NCBI RefSeq assembly: GCF_004331155.1
Contig: NZ_SJNZ01000008.1
Location: 53,372 to 117,371, forward strand
DNA from: Acinetobacter terrestris
Lineage (GTDB): Bacteria; Pseudomonadota; Gammaproteobacteria; Pseudomonadales; Moraxellaceae
DNA: 64,000 nucleotides
Direction of reading: 5' to 3'
Made by a program: the position numbers and the translations under genes
Part shown: piece after piece, positions 27,407-38,311 of the stretch
Layout: every line of letters begins with the position of its first letter
How positions within the stretch are numbered: position 1 is the first letter of the stretch
The notes under the pieces: model-generated
What the model was told of the DNA's origin: nothing
Database searches by the model: none
What the model saw: the letters and a program-made list of their open reading frames with translations, nothing else

Positions 27407-28522
27407 ATGCCGCTCAATACCGTTGAAGAGCTCGTAGCAGATATCCGTGCAGGGAAAATGGTCATCCTGATGGATGATGAAGATCGTGAAAATGAAGGTG
27501 ATTTAGTCATTGCTGCGACACACGTGCGTCCAGAAGACATCAACTTTATGATCACGCATGCGCGTGGTTTAGTTTGCTTAACGCTTAGCCGCGACCGTTG
27601 TCAGCAACTCAATCTACCTTTAATGGTTGATGCAAATGGTGCGCAGCACGGCACTAACTTTACCCTTTCGATTGAAGCTGCAAAAGGCATTTCAACAGGG
27701 ATTTCTCCTGCTGAACGTGCACATACCATTCAAACTGCAGTTGCAGCACATGCAAAACCGGCTGACATTGTACAACCCGGACATATCTTCCCACTCATGG
27801 CACAGCCAGGTGGCGTACTGCACCGTGCCGGTCATACTGAAGCCGGTTGTGACTTATCGCGCTTGGCGGGCCTAGAACCTGCTTCGGTGATTTGTGAAAT
27901 TATTAATGAAGATGGCACCATGGCGCGCCGTCCTGACCTTGAAGTTTTCGCCGAAAAACATGGTTTGAAAATGGGTACCATTGCGGATCTGATCCACTAC
28001 CGCATGACCAATGAACAAACCGTAGAACGTATCGATCAACAAACTTTAGATACTGAATACGGTACATTTGATTTATATCGTTACCGCGAAATTGGTAATC
28101 CAGACATTCATTTGGCTTTAGTAAAAGGTCAACCGAAAGACGGCGTAACCACTGTTCGCGTGCATGGCTTTAATCCGGCACGTGACTTGCTTAAACTCAA
28201 TAAGCAAGATGGTGAGCCTGCCTGGAACTTAGACCGCGCATTGAAAGAAATTGCCAACAGTGATCGCGGTGTCCTGGTCTGGATTGGTCAACGCCATTTA
28301 CAGGATTTGGGTCCTGCACTGGACAGCTTGACTGCACCAAAACCAACAAAATCCAATGCTGCCCTTTCACAGCAATATCAAACCATTGGTGTAGGTGCAC
28401 AAATTTTACGTGATTTGGGTGTTGAAAAAATGAAGTTGCTTAGCTCTCCATTACGTTTCAATGCACTATCAGGCTTTAACTTGGAAGTGGTGGAATATAT
28501 CACCGCACAGCAAACAATTTAA
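27407..28522 (+). CDS. ribB: 3,4-dihydroxy-2-butanone-4-phosphate synthase, with degenerate GTP cyclohydrolase II-like domain
   Basis: The 371-residue protein is built like RibBA. Residues 1 to about 200 are an intact DHBP synthase (MDDEDRENEGDLVIAA, TNFTLSIEAAKGISTGIS, HRAGHTEAGCDLSRLAG), which makes the four-carbon riboflavin precursor from ribulose 5-phosphate. The C-terminal part aligns with GTP cyclohydrolase II (TTVRVHGFNPARDLL) but lacks the three zinc cysteines, so it should not have that activity. I chose the ATG at 27407; a TTG immediately before it is also in frame. It leads ribH and nusB. Confidence 0.93.
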   Translation: MPLNTVEELVADIRAGKMVILMDDEDRENEGDLVIAATHVRPEDINFMITHARGLVCLTLSRDRCQQLNLPLMVDANGAQHGTNFTLSIEAAKGISTGISPAERAHTIQTAVAAHAKPADIVQPGHIFPLMAQPGGVLHRAGHTEAGCDLSRLAGLEPASVICEIINEDGTMARRPDLEVFAEKHGLKMGTIADLIHYRMTNEQTVERIDQQTLDTEYGTFDLYRYREIGNPDIHLALVKGQPKDGVTTVRVHGFNPARDLLKLNKQDGEPAWNLDRALKEIANSDRGVLVWIGQRHLQDLGPALDSLTAPKPTKSNAALSQQYQTIGVGAQILRDLGVEKMKLLSSPLRFNALSGFNLEVVEYITAQQTI

Positions 28523-28540
28523 GAAATAATCGAGGTTGCC

Positions 28541-29011
28541 ATGGCAGTTCGCCGTATTGAAGGTATGTTACATCTCGCGAACGAAGACCGTTATGCGATT
28601 TTAGTGGGTCGCTTTAATAGCTTTGTTGTTGAACATTTGCTAGAAGGTGCAATTGATACGTTGAAACGTCATGGCGTATCAGAGGATAATATCACTGTTG
28701 TTCACGCACCTGGCGCTTGGGAACTTCCTGTGGTTGCAAAAAAACTTGCCGCTTCAGATCGTTTTGATGCGATCATTGCACTTGGCGCCGTGATTCGTGG
28801 TAGCACGCCTCACTTTGATTTTGTTGCTGGTGAATGTGTCAAAGGTTTAGGCGTTGTTGGCCTGGATGCTGGCTTACCAGTAATTAACGGTGTATTAACT
28901 ACGGATAGTATTGAACAAGCGATTGAACGCTCTGGAACAAAAGCAGGTAATAAAGGTGGCGAAGCTGCCCTTACTGCGATTGAAATGGTTAACTTGTTAA
29001 AGGCTATTTAA
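28541..29011 (+). CDS. ribH: 6,7-dimethyl-8-ribityllumazine synthase
   Basis: The 156-residue protein has the lumazine synthase signatures: [49 protein letters not shown] and [11 protein letters not shown]. It condenses the RibB product with the ribitylamino-pyrimidine in the penultimate step of riboflavin synthesis and forms large icosahedral assemblies in many bacteria. It lies 18 bases after ribB and four before nusB, so the genes form one operon. Confidence 0.97.
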   Translation: MAVRRIEGMLHLANEDRYAILVGRFNSFVVEHLLEGAIDTLKRHGVSEDNITVVHAPGAWELPVVAKKLAASDRFDAIIALGAVIRGSTPHFDFVAGECVKGLGVVGLDAGLPVINGVLTTDSIEQAIERSGTKAGNKGGEAALTAIEMVNLLKAI

Positions 29012-29015
29012 CGCT

Positions 29016-29465
29016 ATGTCGCAAACACTTCAAGCAACTTATGCAGCGAAACGTAAAGCACGTCGCTTTGCTGTACAAGGAATTTATGAATGGCAGATGA
29101 GCCACAATCCAGTGCATGAGATTGAAGCACGTACCCGTGTGGAAAATGCCATGCACAAAGTGGATCTCGGCTATTATCATGAATTGTTGACTCAAGTGGT
29201 TGCCAATCATGAAGCATTGGATGCGCTCTTAATCCCTGTGCTTGACCGCGAAGTTAGCGCCCTTGATGGCGTTGAACTTGCAACTCTTCGTCTGGGTGCC
29301 TATGAATTGCAAGATCATCTTGAAATTCCATATCGCGTCGTTTTAGATGAATCGATTGAGCTTGCTAAACACTTTGGCGGTGCAGACAGCCATAAATACA
29401 TCAATGGTGTATTGGACCGTTTAGCCACCAGCTTACGTGCAGCAGAAAAGCAACAAGCCGACTAA
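29016..29465 (+). CDS. nusB: Transcription antitermination factor NusB
   Basis: The 149-residue all-helical protein has the NusB features: [14 protein letters not shown] near the N-terminus, [23 protein letters not shown] in the middle and the C-terminal [13 protein letters not shown]. NusB with NusE binds boxA RNA and supports rRNA antitermination. Its position behind ribH and before thiL is a common gammaproteobacterial order. Confidence 0.96.
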   Translation: MSQTLQATYAAKRKARRFAVQGIYEWQMSHNPVHEIEARTRVENAMHKVDLGYYHELLTQVVANHEALDALLIPVLDREVSALDGVELATLRLGAYELQDHLEIPYRVVLDESIELAKHFGGADSHKYINGVLDRLATSLRAAEKQQAD

Positions 29466-29485
29466 TTTTTCAGTAGATTTGTTGT

Positions 29486-30403
29486 ATGGCTGAGTTCTCG
29501 ATCATTGATACTTATTTTAATCGGCAGATCAATTCATCTGTCGATTTAGGTGTCGGTGACGACTCAGCCTTGCTCACTCCCCCTCCCAACCAGCAACTGG
29601 TCATCTGTGCCGATACTTTAGTTGCCGGGCGACATTTTCCTTTAGATACAAACCCGCATGCCATTGGCTGGAAATCTGTTGCCGTCAATTTATCCGATAT
29701 TGCTGCAATGGGTGCCAAACCACACAGCATTCTTCTTGCATTGAGCCTACCCCAAATTGATCATGACTGGCTGAAAGGTTTTAGCCAGGGTCTGTATGAT
29801 TGCTGCGATCAATTTGGTGTGAGTTTAATTGGTGGTGATACCACACAAAGTCCTCATCTGACCATTTCAGTCACTGCCCTCGGCTGGATTGAAGCAGGTC
29901 AGGCCGTGACACGTTCTGGCGCACAAATCGGTGACTATGTCTGTGTTAGCGGTCAAGTCGGTGATGCCGCTTATGCATTGCAACATTTAGGTCATCATCT
30001 ACAGAAACGTCTGGATTACCCCACCCCGCGTTGTCAACTCGGTCAAAAGTTAAAAGGCCTCGCCTCAAGTATGATTGATATATCTGATGGCTTGGCCCAA
30101 GACCTAGGACATATCCTTAAAGCATCGCATGTCGGTGCAACCTTAGATTTAGACCAGCTACCGATTGATGCTGCTTTAAAAAAATTACAACAAGAAAAGC
30201 AGTGGCAATATGCACTCGCAGGTGGCGACGACTATGAACTATGCTTTACAATCAGCCCGCAAAACTATGAAAAGCTTTTGCAACAACAATTAGATGTCGA
30301 CATTACCAGGATTGGAAAAATTGCCCAAGAAAAAGGCTTAACTTTTGTGCAGAATGGCGTAGATCATTCGCTACAATTTCATGGATACCAACACTTTGCA
30401 TAA
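29486..30403 (+). CDS. thiL: Thiamine-monophosphate kinase
   Basis: The 305-residue enzyme has the ThiL/PurM fold: GVGDDSALLTPP (metal and ATP), VNLSDIAAMGAKP, LIGGDTTQSP, VSGQVGDAAYAL and MIDISDGLAQDLGHI. It phosphorylates thiamine monophosphate to the active diphosphate. The downstream pgpA start overlaps its 3' end by 23 bases, so the two are translationally linked. Confidence 0.96.
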   Translation: MAEFSIIDTYFNRQINSSVDLGVGDDSALLTPPPNQQLVICADTLVAGRHFPLDTNPHAIGWKSVAVNLSDIAAMGAKPHSILLALSLPQIDHDWLKGFSQGLYDCCDQFGVSLIGGDTTQSPHLTISVTALGWIEAGQAVTRSGAQIGDYVCVSGQVGDAAYALQHLGHHLQKRLDYPTPRCQLGQKLKGLASSMIDISDGLAQDLGHILKASHVGATLDLDQLPIDAALKKLQQEKQWQYALAGGDDYELCFTISPQNYEKLLQQQLDVDITRIGKIAQEKGLTFVQNGVDHSLQFHGYQHFA

Positions 30404-30902
30404 ACCCAGCATTAATTTTAAAAACATGTCCTGGCCAAACCGCTGCATCGTGTTTTGTGGCGTTGGCTTCGGCTCTGGTTTATTACCTAAAGCACCAGGG
30501 ACTTTTGGTTCAGCATTTGCATTACTATTTATTCCTATTTGGCTAGTATTGGGCTTTGTTAACTCTATATTTGCTATTTTTGTAATGTCACTTATAGGCA
30601 TCTATATTTGTGGTCAAACCGCCAAAGTCATGGGCGTGCATGATGATGGGCGTATTGTCTGGGATGAGTTTGCCGGACAGTCGATTACATTTTTGCCTCT
30701 CATTTATTTAGGGCACATGAGCTGGTTATGGATATTGGTTGGATTTGCTTTATTTCGTTTGTTTGATGTATGGAAACCTTGGCCTATTCGCGTGATTGAC
30801 CGTCAAGTCGGTGGCGGCTTCGGCATTATGTTTGACGATATTATCGCCGGCATTTGGGCTGCACTATGCATTTACATTTATTTATCGTTCATGATGGCTT
30901 AA
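30381..30902 (+). CDS. pgpA: Phosphatidylglycerophosphatase A
   Basis: The 173-residue membrane enzyme has the PgpA motifs: [31 protein letters not shown] with metal-binding acids, and [13 protein letters not shown]. It dephosphorylates phosphatidylglycerophosphate to phosphatidylglycerol, which is also the lipid anchor start point for KpsS-type capsules. It begins inside the thiL 3' end. Start codons a few residues downstream are possible alternatives. Confidence 0.94.
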   Translation: MDTNTLHKPSINFKNMSWPNRCIVFCGVGFGSGLLPKAPGTFGSAFALLFIPIWLVLGFVNSIFAIFVMSLIGIYICGQTAKVMGVHDDGRIVWDEFAGQSITFLPLIYLGHMSWLWILVGFALFRLFDVWKPWPIRVIDRQVGGGFGIMFDDIIAGIWAALCIYIYLSFMMA

Positions 30903-30924
30903 GCTAAAAATTGTAGGATTACAG

Positions 30925-32289
30925 ATGTCTACTAGCGTTATTATTCTTGCTGCAGGTAAAGGAACACGTATGCGTTCTAATTTACCGAAAGTATTACAAC
31001 CTCTTGCAGGACGTCCTTTGCTGCGCCATGTCATTGAAACGGCAAAAAAACTCAATGCAAAAAACATTATTACCATTTATGGCCATGGTGGAGATAAAGT
31101 ACAGCAAGCCTTCGAACAAGAGAATGTGCAATGGGTTGAACAAGCAGAACAACTCGGTACAGGCCATGCCGTTAAAGTCACCTTACCGGTACTTCCTAGC
31201 GATGGCGTTTCACTGATTCTTTCCGGCGATGTGCCTTGCATTACCCAAGAAACCCTGGAAAAGCTGTTGGCTGTTTCACGTGAAACAGGCATTGGCTTGG
31301 TGACATTAACCTTGAATGACGCGGCAGGTTATGGCCGTATCGTGCGTGAAAACAATAAAATTCAAGCCATTGTTGAGCATAAAGATGCAAACGATGCACA
31401 GCGTCAAATTAAGGAAATCAATACCGGTATTTACTGTGTCAGCAATGCCAAACTGCATCAATGGTTGCCCAAACTTTCTAATAAAAATGCCCAAGGTGAG
31501 TATTACCTGACTGATATTGTCGCTATGGCAATTGCAGATGGCTTAGAAGTTGCATCTGTAGAACCGGAACGTGCCTTTGAAGTTGAAGGCGTCAATGACC
31601 GTGTTCAGCTTGCTGCTTTAGAACGTGAATTCCAGAGCTATCAGGCAAAAAAACTCATGCAGCAAGGCGTGCATTTAATCGACCCTGCCCGTTTCGACTT
31701 ACGTGGTCAATTAAAAGTAGGTCAAGATGTGCGGATCGACATTAATGTGGTCATTGAAGGTGATTGCGAATTTGGTGACAATGTTGAAATTGGTGCCGGT
31801 TGTATCATCAAAAATACCACGATTGCTTCTGGCAGCAAAGTTCAACCCTACAGTATTTTCGACAATGCGATTGTTGGCGAAGATGCGCAAATTGGTCCAT
31901 TTTCCCGTTTGCGTCCAGGTGCCAAACTGGCAAACGAAGTCCACATCGGCAATTTTGTTGAAGTTAAAAATTCAAGCATTGGTCTCGGGTCTAAAGCCAA
32001 TCACTTTACCTATTTAGGTGATGCAGAAGTCGGCGCAGGCTCGAATATTGGGGCCGGTACCATTACCTGCAATTATGATGGTGCCAATAAATTTAAAACC
32101 ATTATTGGTGATTCAGCTTTTATCGGTTCAAATAGCTCACTGGTTGCCCCGGTGAGTATTGGCAATGGTGCAACTGTGGGTGCCGGCTCAGTCATCACAC
32201 GCGATGTCGCAGAAAATAGTTTAGCCTTTGAACGATCAAAACAAGTCGCTAAAGAAAACTATCAACGCCCCCAAAAATTGAAAAAATAA
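30925..32289 (+). CDS. glmU: Bifunctional GlcN-1-P acetyltransferase / GlcNAc-1-P uridyltransferase
   Basis: The 454-residue enzyme has an N-terminal nucleotidyltransferase ([20 protein letters not shown]) and a C-terminal left-handed beta helix of hexapeptide repeats ending in [20 protein letters not shown]. It makes UDP-GlcNAc, the precursor for peptidoglycan, lipid A and both capsule systems in this window. It is followed by glmS after 13 bases, placing both steps of amino-sugar supply together. Confidence 0.97.
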   Translation: MSTSVIILAAGKGTRMRSNLPKVLQPLAGRPLLRHVIETAKKLNAKNIITIYGHGGDKVQQAFEQENVQWVEQAEQLGTGHAVKVTLPVLPSDGVSLILSGDVPCITQETLEKLLAVSRETGIGLVTLTLNDAAGYGRIVRENNKIQAIVEHKDANDAQRQIKEINTGIYCVSNAKLHQWLPKLSNKNAQGEYYLTDIVAMAIADGLEVASVEPERAFEVEGVNDRVQLAALEREFQSYQAKKLMQQGVHLIDPARFDLRGQLKVGQDVRIDINVVIEGDCEFGDNVEIGAGCIIKNTTIASGSKVQPYSIFDNAIVGEDAQIGPFSRLRPGAKLANEVHIGNFVEVKNSSIGLGSKANHFTYLGDAEVGAGSNIGAGTITCNYDGANKFKTIIGDSAFIGSNSSLVAPVSIGNGATVGAGSVITRDVAENSLAFERSKQVAKENYQRPQKLKK

Positions 32290-32302
32290 GAGGATTATAA
32301 AT

Positions 32303-34141
32303 ATGTGCGGAATTGTCGGTGGCGTTGCTGAACGTAATATTAGCAATATTTTAATTGAAGGCCTAAAACGCCTTGAGTACCGTGGTTATGATTCAGCAGG
32401 CATGGCACTGATTAATGGCGGCCATGTACTGCGTGAACGTCGTGTCGGTAAAGTCATCAATCTGGAACAGGCAGTCGCAGAAGCCGATATTCAAGGCTCA
32501 CTCGGTATTGCACATACACGTTGGGCAACCCATGGTAAACCGACTGAAAATAATGCCCATCCGCATATTTCAGGTACGGTGGCTGTGGTTCATAACGGCA
32601 TCATTGAAAACTATCAAGAACTGAAAGATGATCTTGAAGCGCTTGGTTATGTGTTTACTTCACAAACCGATACTGAAGTTGTGGCACATTTGGTCAACGA
32701 TGCATTGAAGTCGACACCTAGCCTTTTAGCAGCAGTACAGCAAGTCGTTCCGCAGCTTAAAGGTGCGTATGCTCTCGGGATTGTACATACCGATTATCCG
32801 GATGAATTGATTACCGTTCGTGAAGGTTCGCCGCTAGTGATTGGTGTCGGGATTGGTGAAAACTTTATCAGTTCGGATCAATTGGCGTTACTTCCCATTA
32901 CCAACCGTTTTATTTACCTCGAAGAAGGTGATATTGCGCGTTTAACCCGTAATAGCATTGAAATATTTGTAGATGGTCAATTGGTTCAGCGTCCTGTGAA
33001 AGAATTGGATGCCACGGTAAGCAATGCTTCTAAAGGTGAATACAAACACTACATGCTCAAAGAAATTTATGAGCAGCCAGAAGCGATCCAGCAAACCATT
33101 TCCCAAGCATTAAATGGAAATGTTTTACGTGAAGATTTCTTAAAAGATGCGGTTGTTGATTTTGAAAAAATCCAACAGATCCAAATCATTGCCTGTGGGA
33201 CCAGCTACCATGCCGGCATGATCGCAAAATACTGGTTCGAGCAACTGATTGACCTGCCTTGTCAGGTTGAGATTGCCAGTGAATTCCGCTATCGCACCCC
33301 TGTGATTGTCAATAATACACTTTATGTGTGTATTTCTCAGTCAGGTGAAACGGCTGATACTTTGGCGGCACTTCGTGATACACAAAAACGTGCTGCTGCA
33401 AAAAATCTAGACATTGCGACCCTGACCATCTGTAATGTGGCAACCTCTTCAATGGTTCGTGAAACCAACCATAGTCTACTGACTTTGGCGGGGCCAGAAA
33501 TTGGGGTTGCATCGACCAAGGCCTTCACCACACAACTTGCAGCACTTCTGCTGTTGGTTTTAAAAATCGGTCAGGTGAAGCAAAGTATTACTGCGGAAAA
33601 AACCACGGCGATCATTACTGATTTATGGCATGTACCCAAAGTAATTTTAGATACGCTGCAAAAAGATAAAGATATTTTGCGTTTATCGGAACTCTTTGTA
33701 GAGAAACAGCACTGCCTATTCCTTGGTCGCGGTACAGAATTTCCTATTGCACTTGAAGGCGCCTTGAAACTGAAAGAAATTTCATATATTCACGCTGAAG
33801 GTTATGCCGCAGGTGAACTGAAACACGGGCCATTGGCACTGGTTGATAATGACATGCCTGTGGTGATTCTTGCCCCGAAAGATGACATGCTGGATAAACT
33901 CAAATCCAATATGGAAGAAGTTCAAGCCCGCGGTGGTGAATTATTCGTATTTGCCGATGAAAACAGTGGAATTAAAGGAAAAGACCGCCAGCATGTGGTC
34001 CATGTTCCAAGTATCAGCCCGATCCTTTCTCCAATTGTTTACAGTATTCCGGTACAACTCCTGTCTTACCATGTCGCAGTACTGCGTGGCACCGATGTCG
34101 ATCAGCCACGCAACTTGGCGAAATCGGTCACTGTAGAATAA
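32303..34141 (+). CDS. glmS: Glutamine-fructose-6-phosphate aminotransferase (isomerizing)
   Basis: The 612-residue enzyme begins MCGIVGGVAERN with the catalytic Cys as residue 2. It has an N-terminal glutaminase domain (IAHTRWATHG, VVHNGIIENY) and two C-terminal SIS isomerase domains (ACGTSYHAG, SQSGETADTLAAL) ending in RNLAKSVTVE. It makes glucosamine-6-phosphate, the entry to UDP-GlcNAc. A terminator follows. I see no glmS ribozyme upstream, where only 13 bases separate it from glmU. Confidence 0.98.
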   Translation: MCGIVGGVAERNISNILIEGLKRLEYRGYDSAGMALINGGHVLRERRVGKVINLEQAVAEADIQGSLGIAHTRWATHGKPTENNAHPHISGTVAVVHNGIIENYQELKDDLEALGYVFTSQTDTEVVAHLVNDALKSTPSLLAAVQQVVPQLKGAYALGIVHTDYPDELITVREGSPLVIGVGIGENFISSDQLALLPITNRFIYLEEGDIARLTRNSIEIFVDGQLVQRPVKELDATVSNASKGEYKHYMLKEIYEQPEAIQQTISQALNGNVLREDFLKDAVVDFEKIQQIQIIACGTSYHAGMIAKYWFEQLIDLPCQVEIASEFRYRTPVIVNNTLYVCISQSGETADTLAALRDTQKRAAAKNLDIATLTICNVATSSMVRETNHSLLTLAGPEIGVASTKAFTTQLAALLLLVLKIGQVKQSITAEKTTAIITDLWHVPKVILDTLQKDKDILRLSELFVEKQHCLFLGRGTEFPIALEGALKLKEISYIHAEGYAAGELKHGPLALVDNDMPVVILAPKDDMLDKLKSNMEEVQARGGELFVFADENSGIKGKDRQHVVHVPSISPILSPIVYSIPVQLLSYHVAVLRGTDVDQPRNLAKSVTVE

Positions 34142-34154
34142 AAATTTAATATAT

Positions 34155-34181
34155 AAAAGGCTGATTAAAATCGGCCTTTTC
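34155..34181 (+). terminator. Rho-independent terminator of glmS
   Basis: AAAAGGCTGAT pairs with ATCGGCCTTTT around a short loop, followed by a T-rich end, 13 bases after the glmS stop. Confidence 0.85.
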
Positions 34182-34198
34182 TTTATAGAGAGAAAAAA

Positions 34199-35569
34199 AT
34201 GACGCAACTGACTTGTTTTAAAGCTTATGATATCCGAGGTAAATTAGGTGCTGAACTCAATGAAGAGATCGCCTATAAAATTGGCCGTGCCTATGGTCAG
34301 ATTTATCAACCAAAATCAGTCGTCATTGGTTGTGATATCCGCTTAAGCAGTGAAGCATTGAAACAGGCCACGATCAAAGGTTTAAATGATGCTGGCGCCA
34401 ATGTTTTAGATTTAGGCATGACCGGTACAGAAGAAGTCTATTTCGGTGCATTCCATCTTGACGTTCAAGGCGGAATTGAAATTACTGCAAGTCATAATCC
34501 AATGGATTATAACGGCATGAAATTGGTACGTGAAAATGCACGCCCGATTAGTGCGGATACCGGACTCAAAGAGATTCAAGCTTTGGCAGAAGCAGAGAAC
34601 TTTACTGAAGTTGCAAAAAAAGGGATAACTCAAAACTACAATATTTTGCCTGAATTTATTGAACATTTGATGAGCTATATCGACCCGGCTCAAATCAGCC
34701 CAATGAAATTGGTGATGAATGCTGGTAACGGTGCAGCAGGTCATGTGGTAGATGCAATTGAGGAAAAATTTAAACAGCTGCATATACCGGTTGAATTTAT
34801 CAAAATCAATAATGAAGCTGATGGAACATTCCCGAATGGTATTCCCAACCCGATTTTAATTGAAAACCGTGATAGCACCCGTGATGCAGTCATTCAGCAT
34901 CAAGCAGATATGGGGATTGCCTGGGATGGCGACTTCGATCGGTGCTTCCTTTTTGATGAAAAAGGCCAGTTTATTGAAGGTTATTACATTGTCGGTCTGC
35001 TTGCACAAGCCTTCTTGCTGAAACAGTCTGGTGAGAAAGTCGTTCATGACCCTCGCCTGGTTTGGAATACCTTGGATGTGGTTGAGCAATATCAGGGTAT
35101 TGCTGTGCAATCAAAATCAGGTCACGCCTTCATTAAAGATGTGATGCGTGAGCACAATGCGGTTTATGGGGGCGAGATGAGTGCACATCATTATTTCCGT
35201 GATTTTGCTTATTGCGATAGTGGCATGATTCCGTGGTTATTGGCGGTTGTGGTTTTATCTGAAACTAAAAAATCATTATCTAGCCTGGTTGAAGAGATGA
35301 TTTCGAAATTCCCATGTTCGGGTGAAATCAACTTTAAAGTTACGGATACTCAAACGACAATTCAAAAGATTTTTGATCACTATGCAGATCAAAAACCTGA
35401 GATTGATTACACGGATGGTGTGAGTTTAGATTTTGGCGTATGGCGTTTGAACGTACGTGCTTCAAATACTGAACCACTATTACGTTTAAATATCGAAAGT
35501 CGCCGTGACAAGAATCCAAAACCGATGCAAGACTATGTGAATGAATTAACGTTACTCATTCAGAGTTAA
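34199..35569 (+). CDS. Phosphohexomutase (phosphomannomutase/phosphoglucomutase)
   Basis: The 456-residue enzyme belongs to the alpha-D-phosphohexomutase superfamily of the ManB/CpsG type. It shows the phosphoserine loop [15 protein letters not shown], metal loop DGDFDRC, sugar-binding [10 protein letters not shown] and phosphate loop [10 protein letters not shown]. It interconverts hexose 6- and 1-phosphates. In Acinetobacter K loci this gene is usually called pgm and feeds UDP-glucose synthesis with GalU. It converges with galE across a shared terminator. Whether glucose or mannose phosphate is the preferred substrate is not clear. Confidence 0.93.
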   Translation: MTQLTCFKAYDIRGKLGAELNEEIAYKIGRAYGQIYQPKSVVIGCDIRLSSEALKQATIKGLNDAGANVLDLGMTGTEEVYFGAFHLDVQGGIEITASHNPMDYNGMKLVRENARPISADTGLKEIQALAEAENFTEVAKKGITQNYNILPEFIEHLMSYIDPAQISPMKLVMNAGNGAAGHVVDAIEEKFKQLHIPVEFIKINNEADGTFPNGIPNPILIENRDSTRDAVIQHQADMGIAWDGDFDRCFLFDEKGQFIEGYYIVGLLAQAFLLKQSGEKVVHDPRLVWNTLDVVEQYQGIAVQSKSGHAFIKDVMREHNAVYGGEMSAHHYFRDFAYCDSGMIPWLLAVVVLSETKKSLSSLVEEMISKFPCSGEINFKVTDTQTTIQKIFDHYADQKPEIDYTDGVSLDFGVWRLNVRASNTEPLLRLNIESRRDKNPKPMQDYVNELTLLIQS

Positions 35570-35584
35570 TTTAATTTCAGCAAT

Positions 35585-35615
35585 AAAAATGGGAGCCGAT
35601 ATGCTCCCATTTTTA
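35585..35615. terminator. Bidirectional terminator between phosphohexomutase and galE
   Basis: AAAAATGGGAGC pairs perfectly with GCTCCCATTTTT around a six-base loop, with A- and T-runs suiting both convergent genes. Confidence 0.92.
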
Positions 35616-35625
35616 TTTAGACCCA

Positions 35626-36645
35626 TTAATTTTTATAACCAGTGGGATTTTGTTTTTGCCAGTTCCAGCTATCTGCCAACATATCTTCTAAAGCATATTG
35701 TGGTGTCCAGCCTAGCTCTGACACTGCACGTGCATTATCCGCAAAAGAGGTTGCCACATCCCCTTCACGACGTGGAGCAAATTCAAATGCGACCGCTATA
35801 CCGTTCACTTTTTCAAACGTATTTTTAACTTGAAGCACAGATGAACCATTGCCGGTGCCGATATTCCAGGCACGACAACCTTGCGCATTTAAACGGTTAT
35901 TCAAGGCACATAAATGCGCATTGGCCAAATCGACCACATGAATATAGTCACGCACGCCTGTACCATCGACAGTGTCATAGTCCTGACCAAAAATAGAAAG
36001 TTTCTCTCGGCGCCCTACTGCCACCTGAGTCACATATGGCATCAAATTATTGGGAATCCCTTGTGGATCTTCACCAATACGTCCACTTTTATGTGCACCG
36101 ACCGGATTAAAATAGCGAAGTAGCGCAATCGACCAACGTTCATCTGCAATTGATAATTTTTGCAAGAGTTGTTCAACAATCAGTTTGGTGTAGCCATAGT
36201 TATTACTTGGCATACCTGTTGGCATCTCTTCATTTAGCGGAGATGTATTTGCTTCATCATAAACGGTTGCAGATGAGCTAAAAACCAAATTAAAAATTTC
36301 TGCGCGTTCCATTGCTCTAACCAGGCTAATAGAACCGGCAATATTATTATCAAAATAGGTCAATGGAATTTGCTGACTTTCGCCCACCGCTTTCAAACCG
36401 GCAAAATGAATTACCGCATCAATCGGATATTGCTGAAAAACCTGATCCAGAACTTGTGCATCACGAATATCGCCTTCAACAAAAACCAAGGTTTTACCGG
36501 TCAACTGTTGCACACGGTTAAGAGATTCTTCTGAACTGTTGCAAAGATTATCCAGAACCACAACTTCATGTCCTGAATTTAACAGCTCCACACAGGTATG
36601 CGAGCCTATATAACCCGCCCCACCTGTTACTAAAATTTTAGCCAT
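35626..36645 (-). CDS. galE: UDP-glucose/UDP-GlcNAc 4-epimerase
   Basis: The 339-residue SDR enzyme has the NAD site [24 protein letters not shown] and the catalytic YGYTKLIVE (YxxxK). It interconverts UDP-Glc and UDP-Gal, and in Acinetobacter K loci the same position holds gne1, which may also act on UDP-GlcNAc. It is the last gene of the minus-strand Wzy-type capsule block and overlaps pgi by eight bases. A broken copy of its first part lies near 60.8 kb. Confidence 0.95.
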   Translation of the reverse strand: MAKILVTGGAGYIGSHTCVELLNSGHEVVVLDNLCNSSEESLNRVQQLTGKTLVFVEGDIRDAQVLDQVFQQYPIDAVIHFAGLKAVGESQQIPLTYFDNNIAGSISLVRAMERAEIFNLVFSSSATVYDEANTSPLNEEMPTGMPSNNYGYTKLIVEQLLQKLSIADERWSIALLRYFNPVGAHKSGRIGEDPQGIPNNLMPYVTQVAVGRREKLSIFGQDYDTVDGTGVRDYIHVVDLANAHLCALNNRLNAQGCRAWNIGTGNGSSVLQVKNTFEKVNGIAVAFEFAPRREGDVATSFADNARAVSELGWTPQYALEDMLADSWNWQKQNPTGYKN

Positions 36646-38311
36646 GTGTTTTCCCTAATAATATCTGGATCAACCCTTGAGTAGAGGCATCTAAACTCGA
36701 AATATCTTCTACATCTCCATTTAAAATCGGCAACAGCTGATTGGCAATTTCTTTGCCTTTCTCAACGCCCCATTGATCGAATGGATTGATATTCCAAAGT
36801 ACAGACTGTACGAATACCTTGTGTTCATACATGGCAATCAGCATACCTAAACTATAGGGATTTAATTCTTGCAATAAAATGGTCGTGCTCGGTTGATTAC
36901 CCGAATACTGCTTATAGCGCGCTAAATTTTCTAATTCATCTTGATCAAGCGCCTGATTACCAAATGCCAATAAACGCGACTGCGCCAGACAGTTGGATAA
37001 AGCTAAATGGTGCTGCTCGACCAAGGCCTCAGCATTTTCTGCATAGGTAAACTGGTTGGTATTATAGCGTTGCACAGGTGCAATAAAATCACAGCTTACT
37101 GCCTGTGTACCTTGATGTAACAATTGATAAAAGGCATGCTGGGCATTCGGCCCGACTTCCCCCCAGACAATCGGGCAGGTATCCAAAGTGACTTTTTCAC
37201 CATTGCGCTGAATCGACTTACCATTCGATTCCATTTCTAGCTGCTGCAAGTAGGAAGCAAAGTATTTCAGGCGGCCATCATAAGGCAGTACTGCATGGGT
37301 TTGAATATCAAGGAAGTTATTGTTCCAAACACCCAGCAAGCCCATCAGCACCGGAATATTTTGACTTAAAGGCGCTGTTTGGAAATGCTGATCGATGGCG
37401 TGTGCACCGGCAAGCAACTGCTTGAAGCCTTCCACCCCGATTGTCAAAGCAATCGGCAGGCCAATACATGACCAGAGAGAATAACGACCGCCAACCCAAT
37501 CCCAAAGCAGAAACTGGTTTTCCTCGGCAATCCCCCATTCCGTCATTTTTTCAGGTTTGGTCGACACCCCCACAAAATGATGTTTCAGCATCTGGCTATG
37601 TTGGCCAAAGGCTTTTTCTAACCACAAGCGTGCCGTTTGCGCATTGGATAAGGTATCAATGGTTCCAAAAGATTTCGATGAAATAATAAACAGGGTGGTT
37701 TCTGGGCGCAGCTTATGCAACAGCTCGGATAACTGACTGCCATCGATCGTGGAAACAAAATGTACATTCAGTGATTTTGATGTCGCTTGCTTAAAATCAG
37801 ATAAAGCTTGGGATACCATCAGTGGTCCAAGATCTGATCCACCGACCCCGATATTGACGACATCCTGAATCACTTCACCGGTTGCGCCGCGACATTGGCC
37901 TGCGTGAATTTTTTCTACCAGGGCAAACATGCGTTGTAATTGAGCATGCACCTGACTTGAAAGTTGCGGATGTAATGGATCATTCTCAGGAAGGCGCAAA
38001 GCCCAATGCATTGCTGCACGCTGCTCGGTATAATTGATCTGCTCTTCAGAAAAAAGCCGTTCAATCCATTTTTCCAGATTTTGTGTCTCAGCAAAATGAA
38101 TTAATGCATTCAAGACATTCTGGTCAATACGATGCTTACTAAAATCTAGCACAAGCTGTTCACATGCCACTGAGAATTTTTCGAAACGCTGATCATCTTG
38201 CGCGAACAAGTCATTTAAATGCAGCTGCTCAAACTGTTTTTTTAAAGGATTTAATTTCACTAAAACGGATTTATCATTATTGACTATAAAAGGCTGAATA
38301 GGCTGTGTCAT
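36638..38311 (-). CDS. pgi: Glucose-6-phosphate isomerase
   Basis: The 557-residue enzyme has the PGI signatures [29 protein letters not shown], the [18 protein letters not shown] motif and the C-terminal [13 protein letters not shown]. It interconverts glucose and fructose 6-phosphates, feeding both GlmS and GalU. Its position between ugd and galE is the standard Acinetobacter K-locus order. The start ATG shares one base with the ugd stop, so the two are tightly coupled. Confidence 0.97.
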   Translation of the reverse strand: MTQPIQPFIVNNDKSVLVKLNPLKKQFEQLHLNDLFAQDDQRFEKFSVACEQLVLDFSKHRIDQNVLNALIHFAETQNLEKWIERLFSEEQINYTEQRAAMHWALRLPENDPLHPQLSSQVHAQLQRMFALVEKIHAGQCRGATGEVIQDVVNIGVGGSDLGPLMVSQALSDFKQATSKSLNVHFVSTIDGSQLSELLHKLRPETTLFIISSKSFGTIDTLSNAQTARLWLEKAFGQHSQMLKHHFVGVSTKPEKMTEWGIAEENQFLLWDWVGGRYSLWSCIGLPIALTIGVEGFKQLLAGAHAIDQHFQTAPLSQNIPVLMGLLGVWNNNFLDIQTHAVLPYDGRLKYFASYLQQLEMESNGKSIQRNGEKVTLDTCPIVWGEVGPNAQHAFYQLLHQGTQAVSCDFIAPVQRYNTNQFTYAENAEALVEQHHLALSNCLAQSRLLAFGNQALDQDELENLARYKQYSGNQPSTTILLQELNPYSLGMLIAMYEHKVFVQSVLWNINPFDQWGVEKGKEIANQLLPILNGDVEDISSLDASTQGLIQILLGKTHG

